NCBI GenBank assembly: GCA_026414765.1
Contig: JAOAIJ010000009.1
Span: 124,001-188,000 of the forward strand
Origin: Clostridia bacterium
GTDB lineage: Bacteria; Bacillota; Clostridia; Acetivibrionales; DSM-27016
Direction: 5' to 3'
Length of the DNA: 64,000 nucleotides
In this document: one piece after another, positions 17,607 through 28,281 of the stretch
Position numbering within the stretch: position 1 is the first letter of the stretch
Layout of the letters: the number at the start of each line of letters is the position of its first letter
Notes under the pieces: generated by a model
Seen by the model: only the letters and a program-made list of their open reading frames with translations
What the model was told of the DNA's origin: nothing
The model's database searches: none
Made by a program: the position numbers and the translations under genes

Positions 17607-18869
17607 ATGAGAATTGCTATAATATCAGAAGGCTATCTGCCTGAACTAAACGGCGTATGCATAAGTTTGCATGAAAGACTCAAGTGCTTTTCAAGGCTTG
17701 GCTATGAGGTACAGGTGTACATACCTGATTACAGCCATTTAAGTGACCAATACCCGGATTACAAGTCTCATTTGGGAAGTGTTATGCCGGGAATTACAGT
17801 AATACCCTATCCAAGCAAGTTATTTGCCCCAAGGCGGATGTGTTTTGCAAAACCTAACTCTTTCAAGACTGTTGAAAGCAGTATCAAACTGTTTAGTCCT
17901 GACATAATACACGTGGAATGTCCGGAAAGGCTTTTTTCAGGTTTCTTAACAAGGCCTGGGATAGCCCTGGCAAATAGGCTTAATATTCCCGCAACCGCTT
18001 TTTACCATACAAACTATATTCCTTGTATAAAAGAATATAGTGGCGGAATCTGCTTTTTCAGTCTCCCTAAAATCGAAATACTGCTGAAAAAGATAGTCGC
18101 ATGGATTTACAACAGCTATAAACTGACCATGGTCCCTTCTAAAACATCAATGGCCTATCTCAAGAACTGTGGTATAAAAAACTGTATTCAAGGCCGGTTT
18201 CTGGGAGTTGATAAAGATAAATTCAAAAACAGAATCCATGATATTGGTATTGAAAAGAAAATAAGCTCACTGCGTAAGAAAACTAAGATTCTATACGTTG
18301 GCAGAATTGATAAGGAGAAGCAAATAAGCAATCTTATAAAGGTATTTGATGCTGTAAGAAAGAAAAGTAATAATAAATGCGGTTTTATAATAGTTGGTGG
18401 GGGTGAAGAAGAACAAAAGGTTAAAACCTGGGCCTCAAAGCATGATGATGTAGTTTTTGCCGGACCTGTAAGCAATAGTGAGACAAGTCTGTATTATTCC
18501 ATAGCCGATATATTTGTTACTGCATCTCCCATAGAGAATTATCCCCTTACAGTATTGGAAGCAATGGCAAGCGGTATCCCTGTAGTAGGCCCTGATCAGG
18601 GAGGAGTGGGTGAACTGATACAGCATGGCAAAACCGGCTTGTCGGTTAAACCTTACAGCGTAAAAGCTATAGCAGACTCTATATTACAACTTGTAAACAA
18701 TGCAAGTCTGCGTAAGGAAATGAGCAGGAATTCCCTGCTGGCAGTAAATGATTTCTCATGGGAAAATTCAGCACTAAAAATGATAAACGTATGGCAGAGT
18801 TTACTTAGAGATAAGGGAAAAGTACCAGATATGGACTATGTAAGCCAATCAGCCGGAATCCAGCTTTAA
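17607..18869 (+). CDS. GT4-family glycosyltransferase
   Basis: From the ATG at 17607 it has 420 residues. The N-terminal lobe begins RIAIISEGYLPELNGV, like the lipid mannosyl/glucosyltransferase group (diacylglycerol glucosyltransferases and similar). The C-terminal lobe has ILYVGRIDKEK, IIVGGGEEE and the EX7E motif in ENYPLTVLEAMASG (nucleotide-sugar contacts), then VVGPDQGGVGELI. It is a retaining GT-B enzyme, probably acting at the membrane on a lipid or cell-surface acceptor. The earlier in-frame start lacks a ribosome site. The acceptor cannot be named. Confidence 0.82.
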   Translation: MRIAIISEGYLPELNGVCISLHERLKCFSRLGYEVQVYIPDYSHLSDQYPDYKSHLGSVMPGITVIPYPSKLFAPRRMCFAKPNSFKTVESSIKLFSPDIIHVECPERLFSGFLTRPGIALANRLNIPATAFYHTNYIPCIKEYSGGICFFSLPKIEILLKKIVAWIYNSYKLTMVPSKTSMAYLKNCGIKNCIQGRFLGVDKDKFKNRIHDIGIEKKISSLRKKTKILYVGRIDKEKQISNLIKVFDAVRKKSNNKCGFIIVGGGEEEQKVKTWASKHDDVVFAGPVSNSETSLYYSIADIFVTASPIENYPLTVLEAMASGIPVVGPDQGGVGELIQHGKTGLSVKPYSVKAIADSILQLVNNASLRKEMSRNSLLAVNDFSWENSALKMINVWQSLLRDKGKVPDMDYVSQSAGIQL

Positions 18870-18903
18870 TGATTCAGTAATAATTAATAGTTAAATAAAT
18901 TGT

Positions 18904-19269
18904 CTATCTGATAAGATAAATAATGCTGCCTAACAAAGAAGCAAGTCCTAACAAAATAATAGACTTGTTGAATCTGTCGGTTTTGCGCCTGTGCCTCAAT
19001 ATATTGAATATCATGGCTATGGTACAGAGCAGGAAAAGTAATATCATTAGAATGAATGAATACCTCAGGAGGTCCTCATCCCAAGTTTTGCGAAGCTTAA
19101 CATTAAATAGCCTGTCAAAGAAGTTTTCCACTCTTGGCTTAGCTTCTGAAATAATAAATACTACCGATATGATGATAAACCAGCCTATTATCCCGGTCCA
19201 TTTCACCCATTTGGTAAGCATGTCGGGTCCCTTGCGTCTTTCAACAAAAATCCGCCTGTTTCCACTCAT
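18904..19269 (-). CDS. Small membrane protein of unknown function
   Basis: A 121-residue protein with three hydrophobic segments (about residues 24-42, 70-90 and 102-119) separated by charged loops; the first loop (~43-66) is rich in Arg, Lys and Phe. I do not recognise a family. It lies 35 bp after the 3' end of the convergent glycosyltransferase and is transcribed alone. Confidence 0.6.
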   Translation of the reverse strand: MSGNRRIFVERRKGPDMLTKWVKWTGIIGWFIIISVVFIISEAKPRVENFFDRLFNVKLRKTWDEDLLRYSFILMILLFLLCTIAMIFNILRHRRKTDRFNKSIILLGLASLLGSIIYLIR

Positions 19270-19408
19270 CTAATCACCCTCAGCATTTACTATTGAATTA
19301 GCTTGATAATTTTTGCCGATAGAAGATTTGCATAAAAGTCAAATACAATCCCATTATATTCTAGTCTCCAAATTATAGTCAACTATATCTTAACCATTAA
19401 TATAATAA

Positions 19409-19439
19409 ACGGCTATTCTTCATAAATAAGAATAGCCGT
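19409..19439. terminator. Terminator after the ABC-F gene
   Basis: Perfect 12-bp inverted repeat (19409-19420 with 19428-19439), 7-nt loop, 11 bp after the stop of the ABC-F gene on the minus strand. Confidence 0.75.
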
Positions 19440-19450
19440 ATCTCATGTAA

Positions 19451-21085
<1,635 letters not shown>

Positions 21086-21237
21086 CTAAAGTGCCTGAAA
21101 TATTTTCAACCGGGCACACAAAAGCATACCGCAAACAAAATAACATTATAACATACACTGATATTAGCCGCAACAGATTATGCTATCTGGGTTACATATT
21201 TTCCTTAACATCCATGTCATAGAATTTCATAATTCTA

Positions 21238-21266
21238 TTGATTTTAAATTCTACATATTGTATTCT
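21238..21266 (+). promoter_or_regulatory. Promoter of queT
   Basis: TTGATT (21238-21243) and TATTCT (21261-21266) with a 17-bp spacer. Transcription would start near 21273, just before the preQ1 aptamer. Confidence 0.55.
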
Positions 21267-21280
21267 ATAGAAAATAAATA

Positions 21281-21321
21281 AGACAGTTCGAAACCATCCT
21301 GTCTATAAATAAAACTATGGG
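21281..21321 (+). ncRNA. preQ1-I riboswitch
   Basis: Stem AGACAG/CTGTCT, loop TTCGAAACCATC with the conserved GTTC and ACC letters, then the A-rich tail ATAAATAAAACTATGG that forms the pseudoknot. This follows the preQ1-I consensus (GGTTC..., CCTC/TGT, ATAAAAAACTA.GG). It stands before a terminator and queT, a queuosine-precursor transporter, as expected. Binding preQ1 should reduce queT expression. Confidence 0.85.
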
Positions 21322-21373
21322 CCTGTTTCCGGTAATATCCGACAGTTTTTACCGGAGGAGTACAAATGTATAT

Positions 21374-21400
21374 AAGGACCTTTAGGTCCTTTTTATTTTT
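21374..21400 (+). terminator. Expression-platform terminator of the preQ1 riboswitch
   Basis: AAGGACC (21374-21380), TTTA loop, GGTCCTT (21385-21391), followed by TTTATTTTT. Located between the aptamer and queT, about 95 bp before the start. A second weaker hairpin (TCTGATTA/TAATCAGA) follows. Confidence 0.8.
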
Positions 21401-21494
21401 CTGATTAATTTTTCATTAATAATCAGAACAGAAAATAAAGCTCAGGCAATCTGATTATCCGGGATGGTGCTATTAACATGGGAGGCGTTTTCTA

Positions 21495-21959
21495 ATGAAT
21501 GAGAAATTGAGATTTATGACCAGAGCTGCTGTAATAGCTGCTATGTATGCGACACTGACAATAGTTCTAGGCCCTTTAGGATCTGAGGTCATACAGGTAA
21601 GAGTATCGGAAGCACTAACAATATTACCTTTTTTCACATCTGCAGCAATTCCAGGCCTTTTTGTCGGATGTATAGTTGCCAATGTAATCATAGGAAATGG
21701 GATTTTAGATATCATATTCGGCAGTCTGGCAACTCTTGTCGCCGCTTTCCTCACATACAAGATGCCCAAAAAGTTTCTGGCCCCCCTTCCGCCGGTAATC
21801 ATAAACGCTTTAGTTGTAGGTATTATGCTTGGGTATCTATTCGGCACCCCGTATTGGTTTGCAATTCTGACAGTGGGAGCCGGCCAGCTTATTGCATGTT
21901 ATGTTTTGGGGTATCCTTTGTTAATGGTTTTGGAAAAGTATAGGAATAGATTTTTTTAG
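21495..21959 (+). CDS. queT: Queuosine precursor transporter QueT
   Basis: A 154-residue membrane protein with about five segments. The pattern RVSEALTILPFF, IANVIIGNGILDIIFGS and GTPYWFAI matches the QueT family, the substrate-specific S component of an energy-coupling-factor importer for the queuosine precursor preQ1 or a related base. Good ribosome site (GGGAGG). The preQ1-I riboswitch upstream supports the call. The ECF energising module must be elsewhere in the genome. Confidence 0.9.
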   Translation: MNEKLRFMTRAAVIAAMYATLTIVLGPLGSEVIQVRVSEALTILPFFTSAAIPGLFVGCIVANVIIGNGILDIIFGSLATLVAAFLTYKMPKKFLAPLPPVIINALVVGIMLGYLFGTPYWFAILTVGAGQLIACYVLGYPLLMVLEKYRNRFF

Positions 21960-22050
21960 TTTTTACAGTTTTTTATCACAGGAACTTTTTGATAAACTAT
22001 TTAAATCTTAATAAAAAGTTGACAAATTATGATATCTTATTTTTTTAGTT

Positions 22051-22091
22051 AAGTCGCACCCGAAGATAATTGTTATTTTCAGGTGCGACTT
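22051..22091 (+). terminator. Hairpin after queT
   Basis: AAGTCGCACC (22051-22060) pairs with GGTGCGACTT (22082-22091), with a further GAA/TTC pair inside. It lies 92 bp after queT and 110 bp before the histidine kinase. No strong T-run follows, so it may be a terminator or a structured leader element. Confidence 0.5.
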
Positions 22092-22200
22092 ACTTATATT
22101 TCCAGAGGATTTTCCCATATTTTATAGAATAAAGGTTTATACATAATTCCCTAAAAATGTTGCCTTGAATGTACTTTTGTCTCAAAAAAGGGGGGATACT

Positions 22201-24348
22201 ATGCTTAACACAGGAAAATCACCGGCAATAATTTTTTTTAGTGCAAGATCTAGAGCAGTCAAAACCTTGCTGATATTTGTGCTGCTATCAATTGTTTTGA
22301 CAATAATAAGCCTGAAGAACTTCCTGCTTTTCCACAGTGTTGTTGAATTGATAGGGATGTTTATTTCTTTTACCATTGCAATAATAGCATACAATACATA
22401 TCATATTACACAAAAGCAAAGGCTCACATTTTTAGGGGCCTGCTACTTCTTCATTTGTATTATAAACTCTTTTCATTTGCTTACTTTTGAAGGTTTAGGT
22501 ATATTTAGCATTAATACATCAGATCTCAGTACTTATTTTTCTACCGCTTCAAAGCTGCTTGAAAGCTTGTCTCTGTTATTTATACCATTACTCTTCAAGT
22601 CAAGAAAATTTAGCTTGATAAAGCCTACGACTATTTTATCAATATACGCATTTGTATCAGCATTATTGGCTGTTAATGCATATTTTCACGTAACGTTTGA
22701 AACTAGGGCATTGGGAGATACTCAGTTTGTATTTGCAAGACAACTGCATGACTTGATAATAACATTAATTATGCTCACAACATTAGTATTGTTATTTTCG
22801 AAGAAATACATAAAAAATGAAAAAATCTTCAATTATGTGATCCTATTCGTAATAATAAAAATCATTGCCCAGTTGTTCTTTATATATCACAATAATTCTA
22901 CTGATATGTACAGCTCGATAGGACATATCTTATGGCTGATATCTTTTTACTTTATTTACAAGGCACTTATAGAGACCAGTTTGAGAAGGCCCGTCAGCAT
23001 CTTATTCACAAACCTTAATGATACAAATGCAGAACTAGAAAAGATAACCATGCAACTACAGGAGACCAATCAAAGATTACTCCGGGAAAACATGGAACGC
23101 AGACAGACAGAACAAAAGCTTTCTCAAAGCAAAAAACGCTACAAGCAATTGGTAGAACTCCTCCCAGAGGCCTTGCTCCTGCACTGTGACGGTATAATAA
23201 CCTTTGCAAACACTTCTGCCCTAAAGCTTTTTGGTGCATCAATCCTTGAGGATATTGTCGGAAAACATATACTGGACTTTATTCCTGAAAACCTACACGA
23301 AGCTTCAGTCCGCAGTATGATTGACATCAATGATCCCGGATATCTTTCACATTCAGATGAAAAGGAATTTATCCGATTGGATAGGACAACAATTTTTACT
23401 GAAGTAATTGCCGCACCTGTAACAGACAACGGAAAAACTTCAGTAATGATCATTGCACGTGATATTACAGAGAGAAAAAAATCAGAGGAACTGAAAAGGA
23501 GCGTCTATGAAAAAAATGTTCTGTTGAATAAAACCATTGAAATGGACAGAATAAAAACCGAGTTCTTTTCAAACATATCTCATGAGTTGAGAACACCGCT
23601 AAATGTAATATTAAGTACCCTTAAGCTGTCATCCAAATATCTGGGTAATAATTTCTCTGTTGATTATGAAAACAAGATGACCAAGAATTTCGGAATAATG
23701 AACCAGAACTGTCTCAGATTATTAAGACTTGTCAACAACCTTATCGATGTGACAAAAATTGATGCCGGTTACTTGAAGCCTTATAAGCAAAACTGCAATA
23801 TTGTGAGTATAATAGAGGACATTACACTCTCTGTAGCTCAATATGTAGAAAGTAAGGGTATTTCACTCTTGTTTGATACTGACGTCGAAGAAAGAATACT
23901 TGCATGCGACCCTGAAAAAATCGAAAGGATAATCCTCAATATTCTTTCCAATGCAACCAAGTTTACAAACCGGGGTGGAAGCATATTTGTAAACATATGT
24001 GATAAAGAGACCAGTATTATAGTTTCGGTGAAAGATACCGGCATTGGAATTCCGGAGAACAAGCAAAGTGAAATATTCGACAGGTTCAAACAGGTCGACC
24101 AGTCATTGACCCGGAACTTTGAAGGCAGCGGAATAGGTTTATCCCTGGTGAAGTCACTGATAGAAATGCATGATGGAACTATAACGCTTGAAAGTGAACC
24201 GGGCAAAGGAAGTAATTTTATAATCGAAATTCCAGTAAAGCTGCTTGAAGGTGATAATTCGATTCTTGCTGATAACAAAAACAATACCCAGGACTCGCGT
24301 GTAGAAAGAATAAAAGTAGAATTTTCCGATATCTATCATAATATATGA
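22201..24348 (+). CDS. Sensor histidine kinase (MASE3-like sensor, PAS)
   Basis: From the ATG at 22201 (AAAGGGGGG upstream) it has 715 residues. About seven or eight hydrophobic segments (residues ~20-260) resemble the MASE3 membrane sensor. A coiled coil (~270-305) leads to a PAS domain (~310-430, ending MIIARDITERKKSEEL). The HisKA motif SHELRTPLNVILSTLK has phospho-acceptor H461. The ATPase has ILNILSNATKFT (N), DTGIGIP (G1), DRFKQVDQ (F) and GSGIGLSLVKSLIEMH (G2). No response regulator is adjacent, so this is an orphan kinase. The signal is unknown. Confidence 0.85.
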   Translation: MLNTGKSPAIIFFSARSRAVKTLLIFVLLSIVLTIISLKNFLLFHSVVELIGMFISFTIAIIAYNTYHITQKQRLTFLGACYFFICIINSFHLLTFEGLGIFSINTSDLSTYFSTASKLLESLSLLFIPLLFKSRKFSLIKPTTILSIYAFVSALLAVNAYFHVTFETRALGDTQFVFARQLHDLIITLIMLTTLVLLFSKKYIKNEKIFNYVILFVIIKIIAQLFFIYHNNSTDMYSSIGHILWLISFYFIYKALIETSLRRPVSILFTNLNDTNAELEKITMQLQETNQRLLRENMERRQTEQKLSQSKKRYKQLVELLPEALLLHCDGIITFANTSALKLFGASILEDIVGKHILDFIPENLHEASVRSMIDINDPGYLSHSDEKEFIRLDRTTIFTEVIAAPVTDNGKTSVMIIARDITERKKSEELKRSVYEKNVLLNKTIEMDRIKTEFFSNISHELRTPLNVILSTLKLSSKYLGNNFSVDYENKMTKNFGIMNQNCLRLLRLVNNLIDVTKIDAGYLKPYKQNCNIVSIIEDITLSVAQYVESKGISLLFDTDVEERILACDPEKIERIILNILSNATKFTNRGGSIFVNICDKETSIIVSVKDTGIGIPENKQSEIFDRFKQVDQSLTRNFEGSGIGLSLVKSLIEMHDGTITLESEPGKGSNFIIEIPVKLLEGDNSILADNKNNTQDSRVERIKVEFSDIYHNI

Positions 24349-24360
24349 TAGATATGGAAA
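24323..24360. terminator. Terminator overlapping the end of the histidine kinase gene
   Basis: TTTCC and an 11-bp arm (24323-24339, one G bulged) pair with 24345-24360 around a 5-nt loop. The 5' arm lies inside the last codons of the kinase gene. It is also 39 bp beyond the stop of the convergent ppk gene. Confidence 0.7.
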
Positions 24361-24398
24361 TATGTTTTTAAGTATCCTCCTATTTGCAAAACTACTCA

Positions 24399-26516
24399 TC
24401 AAACCAAATCCTTAAAGCTGTTTTTCTCTCTTGTAAGTATTTGTGTAGCCTTGACAGCCTGTTCACAAAAATACTCCTGGCTGTTTAAGGGTTTCTTCCC
24501 GCGTTTCTGCACCTTTCTGTAGTTGCCGTCCATATCAAGTATTCTCGCTTTGACATTATCTTTCATATATACATCCAAAATATCCTTTACAGTCTTGAAT
24601 ACATTCCTGTCTTCCAAAGGAAAAAGCAATTCGACCCTCCGGTCCAGATTACGACCCATCCAATCTGAGCTCGACAATAGCATAAGCTCATCTCCGTCAT
24701 TATAAAAGTAAAAAATCCTGCTGTGTTCAAGAAACCGTCCTACAATGCTTCTCACAGTTATGTTTTCACTCAACCCCTTCACTCCGGGCTTTAAACAGCA
24801 TATTCCCCTTACAATAAGGTCAATTTTTACACCTGCACATGATGCTTTATATAATTCCTTTATTATCTTATCATCTACAAGAGAATTAATCTTTGCTATA
24901 ATGCGCGAGCCTTTTCCGTTTCTTGCATTTTCTGCTTCGCGTTTTATCAATGAAGCGAACCTGTTTCTTAAATTCACTGGAGCAACATCAAGCTTGTACA
25001 TGCTTGAAAGTCTGGAGTAGCCCGACAGCATATTGAATATCGCGGATGTGTCCGCACCTATATACGGATCTGCCGTTAATAGTCCGATATCTGTATAGAA
25101 CCTTGCAGTAATATCATTATAGTTACCGGTTCCAAGGTGAACATACCTTTTGATACCATCTTCCTCGGACCTTACCACCAAAAGCATTTTACAGTGAGTC
25201 TTCAATCCCACAAGTCCGTAGATTACATGGCATCCAGCCATTTCCAGACGTTTTGCCCATATAATATTATTCTGTTCATCAAAGCGGGCTTTCAACTCCA
25301 CAAGCACTGTTACCTGTTTGCCGTTCTCTGCAGCCTGTGCAAGAGCCTCAACTATCGGTGAATTCCCGCTTACCCTGTACAGGGTTTGCTTGATTGCCAG
25401 GACTTTAGGGTCGTATGCAGCACATCGTACCAGTTCTACTACAGGGTCAAAGGATTGATACGGGTGGTGCAGCAGGATATCCTTCCCTGAAATCGCACTG
25501 AAGATATCATCTTTGTCGGCAAGTTCCGGCACAGGCTGGGGTTGATACGTAGAATATCTTAAGTGGTCATACTCAGGTAAGGAGCTTATTTTCATCAAAA
25601 AAGTAAGGTCTAGGGGTCCGTTTATTTTATATACATTCCCGACAGGTACCTCAAATTCTTCCTTAAGTATGCTCAGTAAATTTTCATCCATTTCTTTCTC
25701 AATCTCAAGACGTATTACCATACCCCATTTTCTTTTCTTGATAAATTCCTGAATTGCTTCAAGAAGGTCTTCCGCATCCTCCTCATCCAGTCCCTGGTCG
25801 GTATTTCTTGTAACCCTGTAGCACGCAATAGTTATCACCTTATGCCCTGTAAACAGAGTATCTATATTCATTTTCACAATATCCTCCAGAAATACAAAGC
25901 AGTCCTTGGAATTTTCTGACGGAACTCTTACCAGTCTGTCAAGTACCGAGGGTACTTGTACCATTCCGAAAATAATATCGTCCTCACCCTCTTCATCCTC
26001 ATTCTCAAGAAGCAGGGCGATATTGAGACTCTTATTCAGAACCAGAGGAAACGGTCTGCTTCTGTCTACAACTACAGGTGTCAATACCGGATAAACCATT
26101 TCCTTATAGTACTTATCAAGGTATGCTCTTTGCCTGTCATCGAGATCCTTTTCCTTCAGAAAAAGAATCCCCTCCTTCTTCAATTTTGGTATCAGCGATC
26201 TGTTATAGCAATTATACTGGTCATTTACCATCTTCTGTGCCCTTTGAGCTATATGACCTATCTGTTCGTTTGGAAGCATACCGGAAGGGTCAGGCTCGTT
26301 GAAGGATGCCCTCATCTGATCGTACAGAGATGCTACTCTGACCATGAAAAACTCGTCCAGATTCGAGCTGACTATGGATAGAAACTTCAATCTTTCAAGT
26401 ATCGGATTTTCATTATTATTTTCACTTGCTTCCAGAAGCACTCTTTCGTTGAATTCAAGCCAGCTTAATTCCCTGTTAAAGTAATTCTTACTTATCTTGT
26501 TATCACTTTTACTCAT
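24399..26516 (-). CDS. ppk1: Polyphosphate kinase Ppk1
   Basis: A 705-residue protein with the complete Ppk1 layout. The N-terminus begins YFNRELSWLEFNERVL. The phospho-acceptor His is H441 in LKTHCKMLLV (E. coli H435), followed by HLGTGNYN and EHSRIFYFYND with the second catalytic His. It makes inorganic polyphosphate from ATP, reversibly, at the membrane or in the cytosol. Four bases separate it from the upstream exopolyphosphatase gene, so synthesis and breakdown enzymes share one transcript. Confidence 0.95.
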   Translation of the reverse strand: MSKSDNKISKNYFNRELSWLEFNERVLLEASENNNENPILERLKFLSIVSSNLDEFFMVRVASLYDQMRASFNEPDPSGMLPNEQIGHIAQRAQKMVNDQYNCYNRSLIPKLKKEGILFLKEKDLDDRQRAYLDKYYKEMVYPVLTPVVVDRSRPFPLVLNKSLNIALLLENEDEEGEDDIIFGMVQVPSVLDRLVRVPSENSKDCFVFLEDIVKMNIDTLFTGHKVITIACYRVTRNTDQGLDEEDAEDLLEAIQEFIKKRKWGMVIRLEIEKEMDENLLSILKEEFEVPVGNVYKINGPLDLTFLMKISSLPEYDHLRYSTYQPQPVPELADKDDIFSAISGKDILLHHPYQSFDPVVELVRCAAYDPKVLAIKQTLYRVSGNSPIVEALAQAAENGKQVTVLVELKARFDEQNNIIWAKRLEMAGCHVIYGLVGLKTHCKMLLVVRSEEDGIKRYVHLGTGNYNDITARFYTDIGLLTADPYIGADTSAIFNMLSGYSRLSSMYKLDVAPVNLRNRFASLIKREAENARNGKGSRIIAKINSLVDDKIIKELYKASCAGVKIDLIVRGICCLKPGVKGLSENITVRSIVGRFLEHSRIFYFYNDGDELMLLSSSDWMGRNLDRRVELLFPLEDRNVFKTVKDILDVYMKDNVKARILDMDGNYRKVQKRGKKPLNSQEYFCEQAVKATQILTREKNSFKDLV

Positions 26517-26520
26517 ACTA

Positions 26521-28068
26521 TCATCTCCTTTGCTTCAGAACGGGCCTATACCCCATAACTTCTTCAAAAAAAGTAACGTTTACCGCAAAATTCCATTCTT
26601 CAAGAAGCATATCCTCGGAAGACCACGCATTGAAATGAATTTCCTTTTCCGACGTGAGAACATCCACCTTTTTTATTTTCCGCTTATGAGAAATATCCAG
26701 GGCTTCAGCAATCCTTAGTATGGCAGCAAGCTTTGACACTATTATCTGATCCGCATCGTCCAGTATCCTGTAGTTCTCGTCTGTAGGCTTCGGTATGTCA
26801 TGGCTGTGATACCTGGCAATATTGGCTACCAGGCTGAGCTCCCTGTCAGAAAACCCCATGATATCCTGAAAACGTATTATATTATAGGAGTGTATATCAT
26901 GGCCGCTCAGGTTTACATACTTACCTATATCGTGCAGTATTGAGGCAGCTCTTAAATACAGCCGCTCTCTTTCTCCAAGCCTGTGTATCTTTTTCATCTG
27001 GTCATATATTGAAAGGGCATGCTTTTCGATATATTTGCAGTGCTCTTTATCAATAAAATATTTAGCACCTATGTGCCAGACGGAATTAATAATATCTTCG
27101 ACCGCTTCCCGCCTTCCCGGCGTATCGAGCCACTCATCGACCATATCAGCAAGGAGTCCGTGCCTCAAAGATCCCATAGGTGCATTTATTCCTTCTGCTT
27201 TTGTCATTTTTAGCAGGCTGTTGAACAGGATAACCGATGGCAAGAATATTTCTGCCTGATTTCTTGTGAACCCAAACTCCTTGATCAATTGTGAAGTAGT
27301 CAAATTACGCACTTTCAGATACAATTTCTTCAGAGCTTCCTTATTTATATAGTTATTCCCCGGATTTTCACCTGTGTCAGGACATAGATCTATAATTGTT
27401 TTCAGTTCCCCTCCCAAACCTATAAAACTGTTAATATTCATTTCTGACAAAAGGGGTTTTAAAAAGTCAAATCTGCTCTCTATAAACTCTTCCATTACCT
27501 GAGGAAAGTCCAGTGTTTTCTTTTCAAGTTCTGCCAGAATCTCCCTCAAACGCAGAGATCCTACTTTTATATACTCGGTAAATCTAAGGCTTCCCTTGCT
27601 GTATACGGACATCTCGACTCCGCCGGAGCCTATATCCACCATTAGCGTTCCCTTTTCATTTGCCGATTTCAGGTTGTTGATCAGTCCCCTTACTGCCTTA
27701 TACATAAGAAAACGTGCCTGAGCATTGTTAATAACCTCTACTTCCAGGCCTGATCTTACTCTTACCTGTTCAAGTACATACTCTCTGTTTTCAGCCTCTC
27801 TAATCCCGCTTGTGCTTGCCGCACGGTAGTTTTTTATTTTGTATTGCTTCATTATACTGTAAAAACCTGAGAGTGTATCACATAATTCATGTATGGATGA
27901 TACCTGTATCCTACCAATAGCAAAAGTATCTCTACCGATATGTGTCGGTTTATACAAGTCCTCCAGGAATGTTACCTTTCCATCCCGTGTTACCTGTGCT
28001 ATAACCATTCTTATTGCATTTGAACCTACATCAATTGCTGCAATAGTTTCAAAATTATGTTTTGGCAT
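26521..28068 (-). CDS. ppx: Exopolyphosphatase (Ppx/GppA) with C-terminal HD domain
   Basis: A 515-residue protein. The N-terminal ASKHA fold has the phosphate motifs IDVGSNAIRM (residues ~11-20) and VDIGSGGVEMS (~142-152). The C-terminal ~200 residues hold an HD-type helical domain with ILHDIGKYVNLSGHDIHSY. This is the long Ppx/GppA form that removes terminal phosphate from polyphosphate and can also act on pppGpp. Start at 28068 behind GGGGAG. It is first in the ppx-ppk transcript. The pairing suggests tuning of polyphosphate level during stress or sporulation. Confidence 0.92.
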   Translation of the reverse strand: MPKHNFETIAAIDVGSNAIRMVIAQVTRDGKVTFLEDLYKPTHIGRDTFAIGRIQVSSIHELCDTLSGFYSIMKQYKIKNYRAASTSGIREAENREYVLEQVRVRSGLEVEVINNAQARFLMYKAVRGLINNLKSANEKGTLMVDIGSGGVEMSVYSKGSLRFTEYIKVGSLRLREILAELEKKTLDFPQVMEEFIESRFDFLKPLLSEMNINSFIGLGGELKTIIDLCPDTGENPGNNYINKEALKKLYLKVRNLTTSQLIKEFGFTRNQAEIFLPSVILFNSLLKMTKAEGINAPMGSLRHGLLADMVDEWLDTPGRREAVEDIINSVWHIGAKYFIDKEHCKYIEKHALSIYDQMKKIHRLGERERLYLRAASILHDIGKYVNLSGHDIHSYNIIRFQDIMGFSDRELSLVANIARYHSHDIPKPTDENYRILDDADQIIVSKLAAILRIAEALDISHKRKIKKVDVLTSEKEIHFNAWSSEDMLLEEWNFAVNVTFFEEVMGYRPVLKQRR

Positions 28069-28281
28069 ACCTTTGCTCCCCTTTGATAAAGAACCTCATG
28101 TTCAAATCGAAAACTTTACTGCCTGATAAAAGTTCATACTCAGCTTGCATCTAATCAAATTATAACATTTTATTATGTCAATCTGAACACATAAAGTAGA
28201 AATTAACAAATATTATCAATCTCTGCTTTTTTGAATATTATGATACTAAGAGGTTTTACAAGAAAGCAGGTAATATTAATT

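Noticed and set aside
28190..28198. SigK-type promoter before the gene coupled to tgl
   Set aside because: The CATAAAGTA matches a -10 element but no -35 element is found at the correct distance, so I did not list it as a feature.
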